Assembly: GCA_003485885.1 (NCBI GenBank)
Contig: DNHM01000470.1
Coordinates: 5,429 to 22,562, forward strand
From: Acidimicrobiaceae bacterium
Lineage (GTDB): Bacteria > Actinomycetota > Acidimicrobiia > Acidimicrobiales > UBA10347
Length of the DNA stretch: 17,134 nt
Direction: 5' to 3'
Made by a program: the position numbers and the translations under genes. How positions within the stretch are numbered: the stretch's first letter is position 1; each line of letters begins with the position of its first letter. Positions 1 through 7,003 of this stretch are shown here, piece after piece. Under the pieces are notes generated by a model, which ran no database searches, was not told the origin of the DNA, and saw only the letters and a list, made by a program, of their open reading frames with translations.

Positions 1-1
1 A

Positions 2-163
2 ACCGTGCCCGCCATGTTCAGCTTCTCGGAGACGTTCGATGTTGGCAAGGACCTGGGCTCGCCGGTGTCACTGGCGTATGCCCACCGTAAACCATTCGTG
101 TTCACCGGCACCATCGATTCGGTGCGCTGCAGTTATCTCCCGGTCAACGAAACCGCCCGGTAA
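2..163 (+). CDS. Sulfatase-like protein, C-terminal fragment (5' end outside window)
   Basis: An open frame runs in from the left edge and ends at TAA 161-163, giving the last 53 residues. The stretch contains FSFSETFDVGKDLGSPVS followed by PFVFTGTIDSV. This closely resembles the C-terminal segment of bacterial arylsulfatases, where a 'FDVGxDxGtPV' strand is followed by 'PFxFTGxIxKV' and the end of the protein. Such sulfatases hydrolyse sulfate esters and use a formylglycine made from a Cys/Ser in the N-terminal half, which lies outside this window, so activity cannot be judged. The next gene (179-1693) is on the opposite strand and ends only 15 bases away, so the two are convergent. Identification rests on recalled family pattern only. 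A sulfatase would fit a region devoted to taking apart modified organic acids or sterols, but that link is inference. Confidence 0.6.
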   Translation, partial: TVPAMFSFSETFDVGKDLGSPVSLAYAHRKPFVFTGTIDSVRCSYLPVNETAR

Positions 164-178
164 CGGGCCCCGATCACC

Positions 179-1693
179 TCATTCAAAGACTAAACAGCCG
201 TCGTCGAGGTCAGCCTCGGGCAGGACCTTTCGTTCCATCCAATAGTCCTGGCTGTGAATCCATGGTTGGCGATCGCCGGATTTCGGCATCAGGTGCAACG
301 CTCGCTGGATATATCCCGGGTTGAAGTTCTCAGGATCGACCCAAGGGTTCAGTTCCATGTCCGCATCTTCTGGCCGCAGGCGCGGTGTCACCATGGTCGC
401 GCCCCGTTCGTCCATGTGCTGCAGCAGGCGGCAAACAAAGTCACCGATCAGGTCGGCCCGCAGGGTCCAGCTCGCCCGGAAGTAACCGAACACCCAGGCC
501 ATGTTCGGAATGTCGGTGAACATAGCACCGCGGTACCCAACTCGATCGTGGAAGTTCAACGGTGCGCCATCGATCGTGAAGTTGATGTCACCCAGGACAT
601 TCATGTTGAACCCGGTCGCGGTCACGATGATGTCGGCCGCAAGAGTTTCACCTGACGTGAGCGTGATGCCGGTTTCGGTAAACGACTCGATTTCGTCGGT
701 GACCACCGATGCCTTACCGCTGGCAAGACCATGAAAGAGGTCGCCGTCCGGCACGAACGCCAGTCGTTGTCGCCACGGGTCATAGTTGGGCGTGAAGTGC
801 GGCGACATCTCGTAGTCCTCGCCCAAAATCTCCTTGATGCCTGCAAACAGTTGTTCGCGAAGCGCGGCCGGGTCGTCGAAGGCCATGTTGGTGATGAGGT
901 TCTGATCGTGCAGGATCTTGCGCCGAACAATTTCGTGAATCCACTCTTCGTCGATCTCCAGTTCACGGAGCATGTCGGCGAGTTCGTTGTGGTTGCGCCC
1001 GGTCGCAAAGTAAGTGGGCGAACGTTGCAGCATCGTTATGTGCGAGACGTCGGGGGCCATCGCTGGTATGAGCGTGGCTGCCGTTGCGCCCGACCCTATG
1101 ACCACAACTTCTTTATCGGTGTAGTCGAGGTCGTCAGGCCATCGCTGCGGGTGCACAATCTGACCTGCGAACTCTTCCATACCTGGCCATTCGGGCGTGT
1201 AGCCCTCTTCGTGGCGGTAGTAACCCTGACACATCCACAGGAAGTTGGCCGTGAAATATCCGGTTTCACTGGTTCCGGTATCAGCGTCGGTCCGGGCTAC
1301 CTTCAACGTCCATTGGTGGTCTTCGGTCGACCATGTCGCAGACGCAATCGCATGGTTGTAACGGATGTGCCTGTCAAGATCGTTGTCGTCGATCACCTCG
1401 CCCATGTAGTCGAGGATCTTGTCTGCCGAAGCGATCGGGGCTCCGGTCCACGGCTTGAACCGGTACCCAAACGTGTACAGGTCACTATCGGACCGAATGC
1501 CGGGATAGGTGTGGGTTCGCCACGTTCCACCAAACCCGTCCTGGGTCTCGAGGATCACGAAACTCTTCTCGGGACACTGCTCGCTCAAGTGATACGCGCC
1601 CCCTATACCCGAGATACCAGCGCCGACGATGAGCACATCGAAGTGCTCGCTCGCGGGTTTGGTTACCGGTTCTAACGTGGCCGTGTCGGTCAT
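179..1693 (-). CDS. Flavin-dependent Baeyer-Villiger monooxygenase, EthA-like
   Basis: This 504-residue class B flavoprotein monooxygenase would insert oxygen next to a ketone to give an ester or lactone, using FAD, NADPH and O2. The FAD Rossmann motif GAGISG is at residues 24-29. The Baeyer-Villiger fingerprint FxGxxxHxxxWP is matched exactly by FAGQIVHPQRWP at 175-186. The NADPH-binding GSGATA is at 200-205. Several blocks (YPGIRSDSDLYT, HPQ.WP.DLDY, VTMLQRSPTY-like, NPW/DPW.QRL, IIVTATGFN) match mycobacterial EthA as I remember it, and the length is close to the EthA family norm. The start ATG 1691-1693 has an AAGGGA ribosome site about 8 bases upstream. The gene is transcribed away from the CMD/dehydrogenase operon across a shared control region. 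The natural substrate is unknown. In this context a ketone released by the thiolase-fold aldolase candidate is attractive, but that is inference. Confidence 0.9.
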   Translation of the reverse strand: MTDTATLEPVTKPASEHFDVLIVGAGISGIGGAYHLSEQCPEKSFVILETQDGFGGTWRTHTYPGIRSDSDLYTFGYRFKPWTGAPIASADKILDYMGEVIDDNDLDRHIRYNHAIASATWSTEDHQWTLKVARTDADTGTSETGYFTANFLWMCQGYYRHEEGYTPEWPGMEEFAGQIVHPQRWPDDLDYTDKEVVVIGSGATAATLIPAMAPDVSHITMLQRSPTYFATGRNHNELADMLRELEIDEEWIHEIVRRKILHDQNLITNMAFDDPAALREQLFAGIKEILGEDYEMSPHFTPNYDPWRQRLAFVPDGDLFHGLASGKASVVTDEIESFTETGITLTSGETLAADIIVTATGFNMNVLGDINFTIDGAPLNFHDRVGYRGAMFTDIPNMAWVFGYFRASWTLRADLIGDFVCRLLQHMDERGATMVTPRLRPEDADMELNPWVDPENFNPGYIQRALHLMPKSGDRQPWIHSQDYWMERKVLPEADLDDGCLVFE

Positions 1694-1967
1694 GACTCGG
1701 GTCCCTTCTCGATGTCGCGATCTCCGCCCACCTTAGATTGGCGCACCAGAATCTCGATTGCCCACGCTCATTCGTTGATTGTGACAAGTGAGACAACCGG
1801 TTGAGCTCGCCGCTCGACAGCACGCCTCGACTGACCATTTCGAGCGGATGTGCAAAAGTGGAATTGCGGACGGCACCGGAGGTAACTAGTAAGGGAAGGT
1901 CCCGGGCCAACGACAGCAAAGACCAACGACGGTGACAACCAACCACGGTGCAAGCAAGGAAACGAAC
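1694..1967. promoter_or_regulatory. Divergent control region with 10-bp palindrome
   Basis: These 274 bases separate the start codons of the divergent monooxygenase and CMD genes and contain no convincing gene. Visible elements are a perfect palindrome CAACCGGTTG at 1794-1803, central enough to serve as an operator for both directions, and a weak plus-strand promoter candidate with TTGCGG at 1864-1869 and TAGTAA at 1887-1892, 17 bases apart. A possible minus-strand -10 (TAAGGT, 1730-1735) lacks a recognisable -35. The ribosome site AAGGA at 1956-1960 serves the gene starting at 1968. The palindrome is seen directly. The regulatory roles are inference, and no regulator gene lies in the window. 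Confidence 0.35.
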
Positions 1968-2528
1968 ATGCAACCCTCATCCAAGAGCAGTGACCCTTCG
2001 GTGCCGGTGGGTCCCGGTGCCCGGACCCACGAGCAACGGTGGGACAGCGCAGCCGAGACCTTCCGACGGTTCGTCCCTGCCGCTGAACCTGAACGCGTCG
2101 CCGCGTCGTTCAGCCGCCGACTGGGTCCGCTGGGAACCTTCGCCTTCGAAGTTGTCGGAGACATGTGGAATCGTCCTCAGCTGCAGCGTCGAGACCGTTC
2201 GTTACTCATCATTGCCACGCTGGCTGCCCAAGGCCGCGACGAGGAGCTGGTGCTGCATACCGAGATTGGTATCAGACATGGTCTGACCCGGGTAGAAATC
2301 GAGGAGATCCTGCCGCTCGTAGCGGCCTACGCCGGATTCCCGGCCGCTATGGCCGCTGCTCGTCGCGTCGACGAAGGCCTTCGCCAAGCCGAACAAGTCG
2401 AACGGTTGACGCAACGAGAGGGCGCTACCGCCAAATCAGATGAAGAACGTGATGTTGCCGCCGCCACCGTGCGAGCCTCGCTTGCCGGCCGCGCCCCCAG
2501 GAGCCGGAACAGGACCTGGCAGAGATGA
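1968..2528 (+). CDS. Carboxymuconolactone decarboxylase family protein, N-terminal CMD domain (probably first half of a broken two-domain gene)
   Basis: The 186-residue product carries one CMD-like all-helical domain at about residues 54-135 (DMWNRPQLQRRDRSLLIIA, then ELVLHTEIGIRHGLT, then EIEEI). His97 sits in the ExxxxH position typical of gamma-carboxymuconolactone decarboxylases. There is no CxxC, so it is not an AhpD-type peroxidase. I chose ATG 1968 because AAGGA lies 7 bases upstream; an in-frame GTG at 1932 has no comparable site. The last ten or so residues (RSRNRTWQR) do not look like a family linker. Adding one base at the five-C run 2494-2498 would continue the protein in frame into the next CMD gene. 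The stop TGA overlaps that gene's ATG (ATGA 2525-2528). The reaction is uncertain: CMD proteins include decarboxylases and lactonases of ring-cleavage pathways, and many are uncharacterised. Confidence 0.85.
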   Translation: MQPSSKSSDPSVPVGPGARTHEQRWDSAAETFRRFVPAAEPERVAASFSRRLGPLGTFAFEVVGDMWNRPQLQRRDRSLLIIATLAAQGRDEELVLHTEIGIRHGLTRVEIEEILPLVAAYAGFPAAMAAARRVDEGLRQAEQVERLTQREGATAKSDEERDVAAATVRASLAGRAPRSRNRTWQR

Positions 2529-2830
2529 CTGCTCAGCTTGGATACCTCGGCGAGGTGACCTACCGATGGGTTATGGGCGAGATCTGGGCACGTAACCAAC
2601 TGTCGCTTCGCGACCGCTCCATCGTTGCGATTTCGATCCTCACCACACTTGGTGCCGAACGAAGCCTCGCTACCCATGTTCAGGGTGCCCTGCGCAACGG
2701 GCTCAGCGGCGCCGAGATCGAGGAGATCGTCTCCCACCTCGGCCTCTACGTCGGACTCCCACGGGCGACCGACGCAATGGTCGTCGTGCGCGAGATCCTC
2801 CCGCCCACGGTTGGAGCGCAGAACTCATGA
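2525..2830 (+). CDS. Carboxymuconolactone decarboxylase family protein, second CMD domain
   Basis: This 101-residue single CMD domain contains YLGEVTYRWVMGEIWARNQL, LRDRSIVAISIL, LATHVQGALRNGLS and AEIEEIVSHLGLYVGLPRA. It parallels the domain encoded just upstream almost block for block, including the conserved His in the ATHV segment. It starts at ATG 2525, inside the ATGA overlap with the upstream stop. There is no clear ribosome site, so it is either translationally coupled or really the C-terminal half of one protein. The frame stays open upstream of the ATG and encodes a convincing linker. Its own stop overlaps the alcohol dehydrogenase start by four bases (2827-2830). Single CMD domains of about 100-130 residues do exist as subunits, so a genuine split gene remains possible. 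Confidence 0.85.
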   Translation: MTAQLGYLGEVTYRWVMGEIWARNQLSLRDRSIVAISILTTLGAERSLATHVQGALRNGLSGAEIEEIVSHLGLYVGLPRATDAMVVVREILPPTVGAQNS

Positions 2831-3951
2831 CGGTCGCAACTGCTCTCGTTCTTGACTCGCCCCGGTCGTTTGCACGCCGCCAATTCGACCTGCCCAATAT
2901 TGGAGCGACGGACGGGTTGCTTCGCATCGAGGCCTGCGGGTTATGTGGGACCGACCATGAGCAATTTACCGGCCACCTCCCCCACCGGCATGCATTCATC
3001 CCTGGTCACGAGGTCGTCGGAATCGTCGAGGAACTGGGCGAGCAGGCTGCAGAACTCTGGGGCGTCTCCGTTGGTCAGCGAGTTGCCGTCGAGGTATTCC
3101 AATCATGCCGCCAGTGCGAACCGTGTCGCACAGGGATATATCGGCGCTGCATTCGCAACGGTATGGCCACGATGATTGGCTTCACCGATGTTGACCAGCC
3201 GCCCGGCTTAGGCGGCGGCTACGCCACTCACCTGTACCTTGGCCCCGATTCGATGTTACTACCGGTACCCGACGCGCTCGACCCAGTAACCGCCACGCTC
3301 TTCAACCCGTTGGGTGCGGGAATCCGGTGGGGCGTAGAAGTGCCCGAAACCAAGCCGGGAGATGTCGTAGCAATCCTGGGTCCTGGCATACGTGGACTTT
3401 GCGCAGCAGCAGCAGCCAAGGACGCGGGCGCCGAGTTCGTGATGATCACAGGCCTGGGCGAGCGAGACGCCGAGCGACTCGCTTTGGCCCCAGCCTTCGG
3501 TGTTGATCTGGCAGTCGACGTCGCTGAAACGGACCCCAACCAAGCCCTGCGGGCAGCGATTGGGACCAAGGCTGATGTCGTTGTTGATGTCACCGCCAAG
3601 GCACCCGCAGCGCTGGGGCAGGCCGTATCTCTCGCCCGACCCGGAGGAACAATCGTGCTCGCAGGAACCCGAGGATCACTGGAGACTCCCGGCTTCGATC
3701 CCGACCACATTGTCTACAAAGAGCTTCGTATCCTTGGTGCTCTGGGCGTCGACGTTGCCGCCTATCGCCAAGCACTTGATCTTCTCGTCACAGGGCGATA
3801 CCCGTTCGCTGACCTACCACGCCAGATCGCAGGGTTCGACGATCTTGAACCCCTTATCCAGGTCATGGCAGGCGATCGCCCCGGCACCCCACCGATCCAT
3901 GGTGTTTTCGCTCCAGACGCCCGATCCAACAACAAAGGCCCCGCAACATGA
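2827..3951 (+). CDS. Zinc-dependent alcohol dehydrogenase, MDR superfamily
   Basis: This 374-residue medium-chain dehydrogenase/reductase oxidises an alcohol or reduces a carbonyl with NAD(P). Catalytic zinc ligands are visible as Cys40 (CGLCGTD), His61 and Glu62 (PGHEVVG). The structural zinc set Cys94, Cys97, Cys100 and Cys108 is complete. The nucleotide-binding loop is GPGIRG at 185-190, inside VVAILGPGIRGL. The arrangement resembles threonine/sorbitol-dehydrogenase-like members rather than zinc-free quinone reductases. ATG 2827 overlaps the upstream stop (ATGA), and the 3' end overlaps the thioesterase start (3948-3951), so the gene is in the middle of a translationally coupled operon. 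Substrate specificity cannot be deduced. The setting suggests an alcohol or hydroxyacyl intermediate of CoA-linked degradation. Confidence 0.9.
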   Translation: MTVATALVLDSPRSFARRQFDLPNIGATDGLLRIEACGLCGTDHEQFTGHLPHRHAFIPGHEVVGIVEELGEQAAELWGVSVGQRVAVEVFQSCRQCEPCRTGIYRRCIRNGMATMIGFTDVDQPPGLGGGYATHLYLGPDSMLLPVPDALDPVTATLFNPLGAGIRWGVEVPETKPGDVVAILGPGIRGLCAAAAAKDAGAEFVMITGLGERDAERLALAPAFGVDLAVDVAETDPNQALRAAIGTKADVVVDVTAKAPAALGQAVSLARPGGTIVLAGTRGSLETPGFDPDHIVYKELRILGALGVDVAAYRQALDLLVTGRYPFADLPRQIAGFDDLEPLIQVMAGDRPGTPPIHGVFAPDARSNNKGPAT

Positions 3952-4385
3952 CCCGCCCCACATTCGACACGTTCAACCAGGAGTGGGCCGACAAAGTGAT
4001 CGGCCGAGTCTCAAGGAGCGGGATCGACAGCTATCTCGGACTCAAAGTCACCGGGGTGGAACCGGGCCGACTGGTGTGTGAGATGCCGGTTACCGAGGAA
4101 CTCATAACCAACATGGGGAACATGCATGGCGGCTGTCTGTCCGCGTTGTGTGATCATGCACTTGGCGTTGTCATGTACCCCGTGATGCCGGTCGGATACT
4201 GGGCGGCCACAACCGAGTTCAAGACCAACCTGCTTGCCCCGGTTACTGGCGGCACATGTGTTGCGACTGCCGAGATCATTTCGATGTCTAAACGAATGGC
4301 TGTCATCCGTATCGACATCGAGAACGAAGGCCGCCTCGTGATGGCAGCGCAGGGCACCTGCACCATCGTTGCCCCCAAAAAATAA
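3948..4385 (+). CDS. PaaI-type hotdog-fold acyl-CoA thioesterase
   Basis: This 145-residue single hotdog protein would hydrolyse acyl-CoA to free acid and CoA. The PaaI/4HBT pattern is clear: GNMHGGCLSALCDHALG with His59-Gly-Gly and Asp68 on the central helix, then TTEFKTNLLAPV, then the strand motifs CVATAEIISMSKRMAVIRIDI. The length is typical for the family. The start is fixed by an ATGA overlap with the dehydrogenase (3948-3951). The MaoC gene follows after 21 bases. In aromatic and steroid catabolic operons such thioesterases often rescue CoA from dead-end thioesters. That role is inferred here, and the acyl group is not predictable. Confidence 0.85.
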   Translation: MTRPTFDTFNQEWADKVIGRVSRSGIDSYLGLKVTGVEPGRLVCEMPVTEELITNMGNMHGGCLSALCDHALGVVMYPVMPVGYWAATTEFKTNLLAPVTGGTCVATAEIISMSKRMAVIRIDIENEGRLVMAAQGTCTIVAPKK

Positions 4386-4406
4386 CCGCAACACGAAGGA
4401 ACCAAC

Positions 4407-5318
4407 ATGCCCAAAGCCGCTCAAACCACAGCCCAAACCATGCCGGTCTCGGCAGATCTGGTTGGAACCACGCTTCCCGACATCACCTGGTCCTGGGGAT
4501 GGCGTGACGCCGTCCTCTACGCCTTGGGTGTCGGTGCCCGTCCAGGCGACGGAGCGCTGGTCAACCCAGACGCCGACGAAGGCGACCTCGACTTCATTCT
4601 CGAACGACGGGGACCCAAGGTACTCCCGACACTGGCCGTCATCCCCGGGATGGCCGCGCTCAGCGAAGTCAGCAAGGTTGTCGATCTCGACATCTCCCGG
4701 ATGCTCCATGGCGAGCAGGGCATCACGCTGCACCGACCGTTCCCGGCCTCGGGTCAGGTGACGGTCAGAGGACGCATTGTTGATGTGTGGGACAAGGGCA
4801 CGGCCGCGGTCATCGGCGTCGAATCCGAACTCATCGACGACGACGGCCCAATCGCAACGACCTACGCATCGATGTTCGCCAAGGGTTATGGCGGATTCGG
4901 CGGCGAACGAGGCCCCGATACACGATCTGTCCACCAACCTCCCGATCGTGATCCGGATCACGTGTTGACCGACGATGTGCGACCTGAACAGGCAGCCCTC
5001 TACCGGCTATCCGGTGATCGGGTCATGCTTCACATCGACCCGCAGTTTGCTCGTAAGGCCGGTTATCCAGGTCCGTTCCTGCATGGGCTGTGCACGTACG
5101 GATTCGCAGGTCGAGCGGTGTTGCGCGCCCTCTGTGACAACGAACCTGAACGGTTGCTGTCGATGACCGGCCGGTTCGCCGACCTGGTGTGGATGAACGA
5201 CCGCATCATCACCAAGATTTGGGAACTCGGCGACGGAAACGCCATATTTCAGGCGGAGACTCAGAACGGCGCGATCGTTCTCTCCAACGCTCATGTCCGT
5301 TACAGGGCCGCCAGCTGA
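4407..5318 (+). CDS. MaoC-like double-hotdog enoyl-CoA hydratase with atypical signature
   Basis: The 303-residue protein resembles (R)-specific 2-enoyl-CoA hydratase 2 proteins, including the hydratase part of peroxisomal MFE-2 and actinobacterial steroid hydratases. The N-terminal hotdog covers about residues 20-150 (DITWSWGWRDAVLYALGVGA) and the C-terminal hotdog about 185-295. The hydratase-2 signature is YRLSGDRVMLHIDPQFA at 199-215: catalytic Asp204 and His209 are present, but the usual Asn-Pro after GDx is replaced by Val206-Met207. LHGLCTYGFAGRAV at 225-238 is also typical. The family usually runs to about 280-300 residues. ATG 4407 has AAGGA upstream at 4397-4401. It is the last gene of the plus operon and ends six bases from the convergent DUF35 gene. 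Hydration of an unsaturated acyl-CoA is likely; reduced activity or altered substrate is possible because of the substitution. Confidence 0.85.
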   Translation: MPKAAQTTAQTMPVSADLVGTTLPDITWSWGWRDAVLYALGVGARPGDGALVNPDADEGDLDFILERRGPKVLPTLAVIPGMAALSEVSKVVDLDISRMLHGEQGITLHRPFPASGQVTVRGRIVDVWDKGTAAVIGVESELIDDDGPIATTYASMFAKGYGGFGGERGPDTRSVHQPPDRDPDHVLTDDVRPEQAALYRLSGDRVMLHIDPQFARKAGYPGPFLHGLCTYGFAGRAVLRALCDNEPERLLSMTGRFADLVWMNDRIITKIWELGDGNAIFQAETQNGAIVLSNAHVRYRAAS

Positions 5319-5324
5319 TGGGGA

Positions 5325-5765
5325 CTACGAGCTACCAACCGCCCATTGCAACAAGGTGAACACTGGGTCATTGTCGAGGTGGTGTTCGAAGACCCCGGTG
5401 ACTGGCGCACCGATGTCGAGCGACTGGTGAGGGTCACCGATGAGGTTGCCGACCAGTCGCACGTTGTCGGCGTGCGGCAGTTCCACAAGCACGATGACGA
5501 ATGGGCCGTGCTCTTTCAGTGCAGGATGCACCGGGTGCCACACCCGTTGATGGCTGTAGATGATGCCTGTCGCTTCGGTCTCTTCGAACGTGAGATCGAA
5601 CGAACGGCACCGATGGCAGACCCATTCAGCACCCCATTGCCATCGTTCACACGACTGACACCGCTGCAGAAGCAGCTTGTCGTTGGCTAGGCCGTCCCAA
5701 AAAGGTGCGTCGAGACCATCGCGAGCTGCGACCGGGGCTGGCAGTCCAGGTGAGAGATAACTCAT
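5325..5765 (-). CDS. DUF35 zinc-ribbon/OB-fold protein, partner of thiolase-like protein
   Basis: This 146-residue protein has a rubredoxin-like zinc ribbon with Cys36, Cys39, Cys50 and Cys53 (CQSC then CHRC), preceded by the PFWDGLANDKLLLQRC segment common to DUF35 proteins. An OB-fold follows from about residue 60 (ATGIIYSHQRVWHPVHPAL, PFVIVLVEL, RLVGNLIG). DUF35 proteins are not catalytic by themselves. They form complexes with thiolase-fold enzymes, as in thiolase/HMG-CoA synthase assemblies and the Ltp2-ChsH2(DUF35) steroid aldolase, where they help place the acyl-CoA. The start ATG (5763-5765) overlaps the stop of the thiolase-like gene, fitting equimolar production of the two subunits. 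It is the last gene of the minus block and ends head-on with the MaoC gene. Confidence 0.88.
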   Translation of the reverse strand: MSYLSPGLPAPVAARDGLDAPFWDGLANDKLLLQRCQSCERWQWGAEWVCHRCRSFDLTFEETEATGIIYSHQRVWHPVHPALKEHGPFVIVLVELPHADNVRLVGNLIGDPHQSLDIGAPVTGVFEHHLDNDPVFTLLQWAVGSS

Positions 5766-6949
5766 AACGAAGCCTCGCTTCCAAAGATGCAGCTACTGAC
5801 CGGTGTAACCATGGGTCCTGCGATCATCATGGACACGTCGACGCCGTCACGGCGCACCTGATTGGTCGACGTGCCGCGAATCTGGCGGATGGCTTCGATG
5901 GTCAGCCCCAGACCATGCATGTATGCCTCGGCCAAATTGCCGCCGCTGGTGTTCAGCGGGAAGTCGCCGTTGGGCGTGACGAGGTTGTCGAATGTGAAGA
6001 AGTCGTTCACCTGATCCGGCGTGCAGAAGCCGTGTTCGACCAGCGCCATCATGACGCCACCGGTGAAGTTCTCATAGCTCTGCACAACATCGACGTCGCC
6101 GGGTGTGACCTTGGCCATGTCGTAGAGACGAGGTGCGACCGTCTCGAATGTTGATGTCGCATAGTGAGCGTCGTTATGGACCCCGGCCGCAGCCCGGTGG
6201 TGAGAACCTGCAACTGCGCCAAGCACATAACACGGGCGATGTGAGAAGTCAGCCGCTCGTTCCGCTGGCACCAAGATGATGGCCGCGGCGCCGTCGTTCT
6301 CTTGGCAACAGTCATAGAGATGGAAGGGTTCGGTGATCCACCGACTGCTGTCGTATTTCTCTTCGGTCAACGGGTTGCCGTGCATGGTGGCCACAGGGTT
6401 GTTCTGGGCATGGTGATACGACGCCAGTGAGATCGCCCGCAGCGCCTCCTGACGGACGCCGTGTTCATGCATGAACCGAGTGACCCGCATGGCAAACATC
6501 TGCGCCGGTGACATCAGGCCATACGGCACCGTGTGAGCTGCTGACCCGCTGATCGTGGTTCGTCGAGGACCCTGACCAAAGCGGCCAAACTGCCCCTGGG
6601 CGAGCGCCCGGAACACCACAACACACTCGGCTTGTCCGGTGGCGATCGCTCCGGCTGCATTGGCAACGGCCGCCGCAGCGCCTCCGCCTCCGCCGCCCCA
6701 TTGCATAACCGCTAGCCGCAGATCGTCGATGCCGAGCGCAGCCGACATGCGCGATGCCTCGCTGCGATCGTTGCTGTACGACGAGAAGCCATCGATCTCG
6801 GTTGGCGAGATACCGGCGTCGTCGCACGCGTTCAAGATGGCCTGTATCGCCAACTTGAATTCAGGATCGGGGGCCTGGCCCCACTTGTAGTATTCGGTCT
6901 GGCCGACGCCAGCCACCGCAACCTGGCCCCGCAAGGTTCTGCTACTCAT
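5762..6949 (-). CDS. Thiolase-fold (SCP2/Ltp-type) protein without catalytic cysteine, candidate acyl-CoA aldolase
   Basis: This 395-residue protein belongs to the SCP2-thiolase/lipid-transfer group: VAVAGVGQTEYYKWG at the N-terminus, AALGIDD near 71, ENDGAAAIILV near 217-226, SYENFTGGVMMALVEHGFC at 291-309 and NTSGGNLAEAYMHGLG at 333-348. Where degradative thiolases have the nucleophilic Cys, this one has a run of six glycines (85-90). The C-terminal Cys-x-Gly site is also missing, with AGPMVTPVSS in its place. Tyr292, Tyr343 and His345 lie in the segments where the Ltp2 retro-aldolase carries its key tyrosines. With the overlapping DUF35 gene, this points to C-C cleavage of a beta-hydroxyacyl-CoA rather than thiolysis. 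The family assignment is firm; the aldolase reaction is inference. Confidence 0.85.
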   Translation of the reverse strand: MSSRTLRGQVAVAGVGQTEYYKWGQAPDPEFKLAIQAILNACDDAGISPTEIDGFSSYSNDRSEASRMSAALGIDDLRLAVMQWGGGGGGAAAAVANAAGAIATGQAECVVVFRALAQGQFGRFGQGPRRTTISGSAAHTVPYGLMSPAQMFAMRVTRFMHEHGVRQEALRAISLASYHHAQNNPVATMHGNPLTEEKYDSSRWITEPFHLYDCCQENDGAAAIILVPAERAADFSHRPCYVLGAVAGSHHRAAAGVHNDAHYATSTFETVAPRLYDMAKVTPGDVDVVQSYENFTGGVMMALVEHGFCTPDQVNDFFTFDNLVTPNGDFPLNTSGGNLAEAYMHGLGLTIEAIRQIRGTSTNQVRRDGVDVSMMIAGPMVTPVSSCIFGSEASL

Positions 6950-7003
6950 AATGTCCGTGTTCTTCCCATCTCTACTAACCGCATCTCCTCGTAACCCAGT
7001 CTC

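Noticed and set aside
731..1675. Long plus-strand open frame (314 codons) inside the monooxygenase gene
   Set aside because: It is antisense to a protein with complete FAD, NADPH and Baeyer-Villiger motifs; its own translation has no recognisable domain. Long antisense frames are common in high-GC genes.
1932..1967. Earlier GTG start for the first CMD gene
   Set aside because: No ribosome site precedes 1932; AAGGA is well placed for ATG 1968.
2490..2500. Programmed -1 ribosomal frameshift joining the two CMD genes
   Set aside because: The reading is GCC CCC AGG, not an X XXY YYZ slippery heptamer (the P-site codon could not re-pair well), and no clear downstream stem was seen. Mutation, sequence error or coupled restart are simpler.
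4011..4961. Long minus-strand open frame (316 codons) across the thioesterase and MaoC genes
   Set aside because: It spans two well-supported genes on the other strand, and its product is low-complexity His/Asp/Gly-rich without motifs.
6685..6715. GGC/GGA-rich run in the thiolase-like gene as a repeat expansion or sequencing artefact
   Set aside because: The frame stays intact and the run falls exactly at the position of the family's catalytic loop, so a real six-glycine loop is the better reading.
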